This document shows, piece after piece, positions 57,891 to 64,000 of a stretch of 64,000 nt of DNA. The notes under the pieces were generated by a model that was given only the letters and a program-made list of their open reading frames with translations, did no database searches and was not told the origin of the DNA. Positions within the stretch are counted from its first letter, which is position 1. Every line of letters starts with the position of its first letter. Source of the stretch: Whitmania pigra (taxonomy: Eukaryota; Annelida; Clitellata; Hirudinida; Haemopidae). The translations under genes were made by a program, and so were the position numbers. The stretch spans positions 2,997,501 to 3,061,500 of the forward strand of contig JAJTWR010000481.1 in the NCBI GenBank assembly GCA_021613335.1. The letters run 5' to 3'.

Positions 57891-60736
57891 CTCATAATAT
57901 GGAACAATAAAATCGCCAACAAATTACTGTGACGGATTAAACTAGTTTTAACAGACGGATGATTTAAACCATCCTTGCAGGCCTTGAATCTGTCACTCGC
58001 ATCTTTAAAAGCACACATGGTATCATCGAGCTTCTCAACCGCCGAGCTCATTCGAAAAGCGTGCAGTTGTGGGATGTAAGAGGGCACTTGGTCTTTCAGC
58101 AGAAGAAGAAATTGTGCGGGTTTTGAAGAACATATTTGATGGACTTCGACAGGAGATGTCAATACATTTTTACGACTAAAAGACCTGAGCACAAAATTCA
58201 GATTGCTACTGGACGTTAAAATTCTTCTATCTGATACAGCTGTCGATGAAATACATCAAAATTGCACAGATTTTGGAAATTACTAAGACACGGACATCAA
58301 TGGGCACGAAGTATTCACAGAAATTGACGATTGCAAAAACTGCTCAGTAACCTGAATGCAGTTTTATCAGAAACCCTATTCTTGATCTTTTTGGTTTTAT
58401 TGCTTTTTATGAAAATGACTTATTTCTAAATCTTTTGACTTCACTACAAATTTTATTGATAACAGTAGCAGTTTAAAATGCGTTGCTATGTGGAGTGACC
58501 AGTAAGCCCCACCGTTATGTTTAAGTTATAAACTATAAGGATAACACAGCCAGCTACAACAGTAAACACGCCGATTTTATCGAACAAAGACAAAGCTAAT
58601 TCATAACCAAATATGCTTAATTGTTACAAATAGTTCGTTACAAAGTGATCAAGATGCCAATTTGAATTTTTATTTTAATGTACAATTGTAATTTAAATTA
58701 CTTAATTTCGTTACTAAGTTATTGTCCATCTCTACCACAAAAAGAGCTAGAACGGGGGCGGTTATCACCTTCTTGATTGCAATTCAAAAGTTTAGCGTTT
58801 GGCCTTCCTTCTTGGCTGAAATCGCATCATCGGACCGCTTTGGACAAAAATGAACCAAGCCAATATGAGCTGAATTGGAATCAAATTGGTTTTGGCAAGT
58901 CCAGTGGAAGAAATGAATGCATCGAGTCATTATAATTAATTATAAACAATTTTCCATCTTAACAGTCGCTTACAGATCAAATATCAAGTTTGCGGTACTT
59001 CCATATGCACTGCAAGACAAAAATATGATAAAAGCATATTTAGGCTCTCATACATGAGGTCTCCGCCGACTAAAATAAATATTATGAAATACGAAATGTC
59101 GCATAATCATAATTATCGTCCATGCTATATTATGAATCGATGCTCACAAGATGGCAGACCATCTGACAGATAGAGAAAAACCGAAAACACTGCAAGTGAA
59201 GCTAAAATGAGCGAGTTGACAGATCCAGCGAACAAAAGTGATAGTAACGACGGAAATGATAGGATATTACGACGGAAATGATAGGATATAACGACGGAAA
59301 TGATAGGATATTACGACAGCATGCTGATACAACATTAGGTTACAGTGGTGAGACATCCATAAGAAGCAAGGATACCATCTGATGACCTTCAGCCCATTCC
59401 AAGTGCAATTCAACCGTTCATCACATTCATGCATTTTAAATTGGGCAGGTTTTCGTTTCAAGTGCACAACGCACAAGTTCTTTTGCGGGCCATGTCGTCG
59501 TTTGAACCATTCATATCGATTAAAGCTCTACTTGCCAGCATCAATGCACCAGGTAGGCAATCGAATCGTGAGATGAATTAGAATTGAATTGTAAGAAAAC
59601 AAGGATAATAAAATCGAAAAAGTAAATTTAGACAAATAAAGGGTCGATTGGCAGAACGGAATTAATGATCTATCTCACCATGAATTCATTTACGATATGT
59701 CGAGTCAAATAAGCATAATTCCTGAAACTTAGAAGAGTTTTGTTTTCATAAAATTCAGAAAATATTTGAAAAAATAGTTAAAAATTCTAAAAACAGACCA
59801 CGTTAAAAAAACCACTTTCAACAAGTGCAATGAGAAACTGGGTTAACTAAAAGAAAATCTAACTAGATAAAACTTTAGTTGCGACACCCAAGTGTCCTCT
59901 CGCAAGAGCGCACAACAACGGAAGAGGTCATGAGGGCGATCTTGGCGATGAATCACCACAAAAGGAGCAATCTCAGTAGATGCATGGTAGTATGGATATC
60001 AATTCACTGCACTTGAAATGTACACACTACAAAATAAAACCTTTTACGCTTGTTTTACAAAACGCAAAAATAAAGCCAAAACAACAATAGCTTCCTCGGA
60101 TTGAAAACCCACGGGCACGTCTCGCGAACGGTCGTGTAGTTATTTATTTAATAAATACCTTAATAAATTGCCGATATATTAAGTGAACAAATGAAATATC
60201 ATCAGAGTGTTGAAAATATTTATGAGAATTGATGATCGTAAATAACAAACCGAATCGAAGATGATGATTGAAAGAATAAAAACGAAAGATGCCACGATGA
60301 AGGCATTCACTCGAACTATCAAAAAGTTGTTAGTGACATTCAATAAATTTCAAAACAAAACAGATGAAAAAACTAATTTCTTTTTAATAGAAAGTAAATA
60401 AAAGTATCAAAGAATTTACTGTCATAATTAATGTGATGATTTCCAAAACACAGACAGACACTCATTGAGTAATTACATCTCGTTGCACTTCAAGTAGTAA
60501 ATTAAGCAACGATACAAAATGTTTTTGGACCACTGGGGCAATTAAAAATAAAATTCATAAAAATTGGACAAACCAGCAATTTGCCTGTGTAAACATTGAG
60601 ATTGTGTCAAAGACGATTCTAAAACGATGGCTTTCAATCAAGCAAGTCCTATAAAAGCCCTTCCATAAGAAACGCCAGGTATTAAAAATCGAAGCACCGT
60701 CAGAGTCTGAGGATGATGATGATGACGAAGATGGTA

Positions 60737-60768
<32 letters not shown>

Positions 60769-61460
60769 AAAAGAATGGATGGCACCATTAAAGTTCAATG
60801 AGGCATCTGTTACCACGATCCAAAAGCTGGAAGAGACCCACTTCATTGGTCATGCAAATATCATACAAAACAATTAATACTTCAAGAAATAAATACAAAT
60901 ACAAACAAACATACATACAAACTTTTTACACAAAAGTAAAATTGATGCCAAACAAATTCTAAACTTGAGGAGAAGCAAATTTTTCACCACATGACAGTTG
61001 CACAACAATTATCAACAACAACAACAATAATAATAATAAAAAAAAAGTAAATTAAATACAAGTAATACAAAAAATTGCAGAAAATACATATTGATGTATC
61101 ATAAATTCATAAATTCTTGATACTGCCGAAGCTTTTTCTTTTATTTTGACTTCTTCTTCTGAAGCCTGATCAAGAGGAGAAAGCCAATAAATCAACACGG
61201 GCCACAAATATGTTGATGATGATGATAATGACGATGGCATTGGTAATGATTTGGATATAAAATTGTTTGTAGTAACTTGAATTATTCATGAGATGTAGTT
61301 TGGACCAGTAAAATCTAATAAAATATTTCCATTTGACGATAATAATCAACTATTGAATTGATTCTAATGCAATCAAATGCAATAAGCAATATCAATGAAT
61401 GACTGAAGACCCACCATCATCGTCCTCATCATCATCAGAGCAGCATTAAAACTATGAACA
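57891..61460. other. Intergenic, no gene recognised
   Basis: Between the ADGF copy 2 start and the PLC gamma stop. It contains a 22-bp tandem repeat (ACGACGGAAATGATAGGATA plus TT) in three units at about 59,247-59,317 and a GAT tract at about 60,710-60,765. Minus frames at 57,815-58,192 (125 codons) and 59,267-59,476 have no motifs I know. Confidence 0.45.
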
Positions 61461-63503
61461 TTAATTACTGAACCACCTTGCTTTCTGCCTGAGTTCAGTC
61501 TTCTCGAGCAGCATTTCCTCGGTCCTGCTCTTCTGAGCCTGGATCCGTGCCACTCCGTCATCGTCCTTCTTCATCGCTCGGTCCTCCAACTCCATCTGCA
61601 GGTGGTCATTCTCTTCTCTCAGGATCTGAATCGACCTGTAGTCATCGTCGTCGCTCTGCCAAGCAATTTCGACCGTCAAAGTTTAATTAAATGCAATCCA
61701 ACGACCAATGAATTTGACCGACTGACGATTAATGAATAATATAACAAATGCTTAATAATTCAAAACTGGATTTTAATAGCAGTGATGATGATCAGTTGAA
61801 TAATAAAATAAATTGAAACGAATCATCACAAAATTGTGCACCTTCTCGATCTGGATGTGAACGAGAAGCGACGACATTTCCAGCTCCTCGCTGTGTTCAT
61901 TCTTCAACTGGATCGACCTGAACCCTGCACCATAAACATTCCCATCATTACAAACCATGGTTCTGTAGAAACTGCAAAAATTCAGGTAAAAGACAAAGCT
62001 ACCTGTTCTTAGACATGGCAAGGGGTAAGTGGCCTGACCCAAAAAGTTGTGGTCCCCAAACATGTCCTCATCTTGCACCAGGAACCTCACCAGACAGGTG
62101 TCGGGGTTAAGGATATCGAAAGTGCACGTTTCGCCATTCCAGGAGGGATTTAAGCCGTTGTCAGCTTTCAAAAGAGATCGAAGTGCACCATTATTTCCAA
62201 CCACATGTGTAATCACTTTAAATCACCTTCATCAACATCATTATCACCATCTCCATTTCCGTTGTCATTATCAAAACAAAATATCTAATATTTCTGAGTT
62301 AATCAATTCTCATTATTAACATTAATGAAATTATTGATAATAAACAGCTACATTTTGGTTTCGTCTTGTATTTCCCGGAGTCGTAGTCACAGCCAACAAT
62401 TTCAACTTCTACAAATGGACAAGAGAGACCTCTTTTTGGTTTGATGAGATGTCGAGCAGCCAGTACCTGTGAGTTAGAGTGGGCAACATAATTAATAACA
62501 ATAATAAGTAATAATAATTATTTAATAACAATATTTAAGCGTCGAAAATACAAAATTTTATAATATAGCAAATAAAGAACATACAAACATATAAGCTTTA
62601 AAAAATTCAATCAATGCAGGGCACCAGGTGGTCATAAAAATGAAACTCGAATCAACGTGAAATCCTTCCGACCATGATGGTGATGGTGATGGCGGACTTG
62701 AGTTGTTTCAAAGTGCCGGCATTGTAAGGGTTGTAGCCATCCACTCTCAAGCAGTCGGGCTGAAGCACGTAACCACACCGTCCGTTCATGAGAAACCGTC
62801 CCTCGTTGAGTTGCATCGAGCGATCTAATTGGACAAATTGAAATAGAATTGCATCTCTGAGAGACTCTTTTTTTGTCTAACGATTAATTAGCAGCCTATT
62901 ATTATAACTAGAATTGTTAACTGAATAGCAGCAGCAATTAATTAGTGGTCTAATTCTCTAACATGACTCAGAGTTAAAAAGTTATCCTTTCCAAAATAAA
63001 CGAAAATAAAAATCAATTATTAGTTCTAACCTCCGGTCTGGTAGTTGAGGGCAATGAAATGGCACCCGCAGTTCCACATGGGCGTGGGATCATAGTTGGA
63101 GGAGTCTATCCTCTGACCCTTGGGGTAGATTCGGGTCAAGCACTTCTGATTGACAGCCACGAGGGCCGAGATGTTCTGCTTTGCCTGAGATGCTCTGTCG
63201 AATATTCTCGTCTCGGGCAGGGAAAACATTTCGTAGTGGTTCACTTTGCCGGACATCACTTGTTAATTGAAACGATTAAAAAATATAAATATTATAAGTA
63301 AATAAATGAAATTTATGCTCAAGATTATTATCTAGGTAAAATCTAATGTTAAGAGATATTTATAATACTCATTGATAACAATAATCATAATCATAAAAAC
63401 AAAAACAACAATAATAATGATAATAAAGGTTACAATGATGACAATAACAATAATGATAACTATGATAACTAACAATAGTTATAATAAGGGTGATGATACT
63501 GAT

Positions 63504-63556
<53 letters not shown>

Positions 63557-64000
63557 GGGAGATGATCCTGATGTTAGTAATAAATAATCATAATAATAAC
63601 CCTTTTCCTCACTGAACTTGACAGGCTGGCAGTAGACAATGAGGTCCGAAAGTTCTTTGGCAATTTTCATGTTCCTCTCCTTGATGTGGATCTCTTGTAT
63701 CTTGTTGTCATGTTGAGATGACATAAGCGATAATAATTATTTATGATGATGATGGATGTTAACTCACTAGATGCACGTGCACCTACGAGGCCTTGTTTAG
63801 ACAACTCGCAGCGAAGTCGAAAGACAACGAATGGTTGCATAAGCATATCAATTCACTGGTAGACTAATGCTATTTGATAACCATTCAACATCAGCACTAT
63901 TACAAGTTTTAATGAAGATGATAACAGAACCATCACTAAGCTCAACACAACAACACCAATAGGCTTTGAGACACTGACACCTGTAACACCCCTTACCTGC
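61461..64000 (-). CDS. PLCG1: Phospholipase C gamma, C-terminal part (5' end outside window)
   Basis: Exons high to low: 64000-63997 (edge; the last bases GCAG precede a GTAAGG donor), 63700-63613, 63258-63031, 62824-62673, 62466-62352, 62164-62003, 61924-61842, 61655-61461. The first full exon has [18 protein letters not shown]. The next has [20 protein letters not shown] with [16 protein letters not shown], then [14 protein letters not shown], all from the catalytic Y half of PLC gamma. The C2 domain follows with [52 protein letters not shown] and [13 protein letters not shown] gamma cleaves PIP2 to IP3 and diacylglycerol downstream of tyrosine kinases. VYC and ELSDL(I/V)VYC are specific to gamma rather than beta or delta. 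After C2, a last exon encodes an acidic then helical tail ([16 protein letters not shown], ending KARWFSN). A donor-like AAG|GTGG at 61,477 leaves open another 3' exon. Confidence 0.9.
63365..63600. repeat. AAT-rich microsatellite in a PLC gamma intron
   Basis: AAT/ATA triplets with a clean AAT run at about 63,507-63,555, flanked by two GATGAT(A/C)CTGATGTTA-like phrases. It lies in the intron between the exons at 63,258 and 63,613. Confidence 0.88.

Noticed and set aside
57815..58192. 125-codon minus frame overlapping ADGF copy 2 exon 1
   Set aside because: It is in a different frame from the deaminase and lies at its upstream side; the signal-peptide Met at 57,890 explains the locus better.
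61052..61240. Possible further PLC gamma exon with acidic/Lys content
   Set aside because: No phase-consistent junction or family similarity; the in-frame stop at 61,461 ends the gene adequately.

Overview
The window is a piece of an animal nuclear genome. The genes are split by many GT-AG introns, the background is AT-rich with long trinucleotide microsatellites (AAT/ATT, GAT/ATC, CAA), and the proteins are metazoan (RBBP6, hnRNP K, a PABPN1-like protein, an ADGF/ADA2-type deaminase pair, a POU class 6 factor, LACTB, phospholipase C gamma). The compact gene structures and secreted ADGF proteins fit an invertebrate bilaterian, possibly a lophotrochozoan. I cannot name the species from sequence alone.

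Layout. Positions 1-20.5 kb are gene-poor. They hold microsatellites, a 1.44-kb tandem duplication (3.7-6.35 kb), one intact hAT-family insertion (10,334-11,565, with an 8-bp target duplication), a decayed pogo/Tigger element (15,195-16,471, TA target) and one weak candidate exon (7,398-7,773). From 20.6 to 32.6 kb is a gene cluster: RBBP6 (-) and HNRNPK (+) are head-to-head across about 870 bp, followed by a reverse-transcriptase remnant and an intronless PABPN1-like gene (-). From 33.3 to 57.9 kb lie two paralogous secreted adenosine-deaminase-like genes (ADGF family) in opposite orientation. ADGF copy 1 (+, 33,477-42,107) and copy 2 (-, 51,804-57,890) flank a POU6F homeobox gene (-, 43,237-46,242) and a LACTB-like gene (+, 49,118-51,478). 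A second near-identical hAT copy, inverted relative to the first, sits in intron 1 of ADGF copy 1. From 57.9 to 61.4 kb no gene was recognised. The 3' part of a phospholipase C gamma gene (-) runs off the right edge.

Functional links. RBBP6, hnRNP K and the PABPN1-like protein all belong to RNA processing (3'-end formation, RNA binding, poly(A) binding). This may be chance neighbourhood, since eukaryotic genes are not in operons. The two ADGF genes share intron positions and phases, so they arose by duplication. Both have an IPT/TIG-like Ig fold after the deaminase domain and a C-terminal hydrophobic tail, an architecture I do not know from ADA2/ADGF proteins. This is the most interesting protein-level observation here.

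Exon boundaries were derived by hand from splice consensus, reading-phase bookkeeping and remembered family conservation. Within the recognised multi-exon genes all exon phases close, but no transcript data were available.
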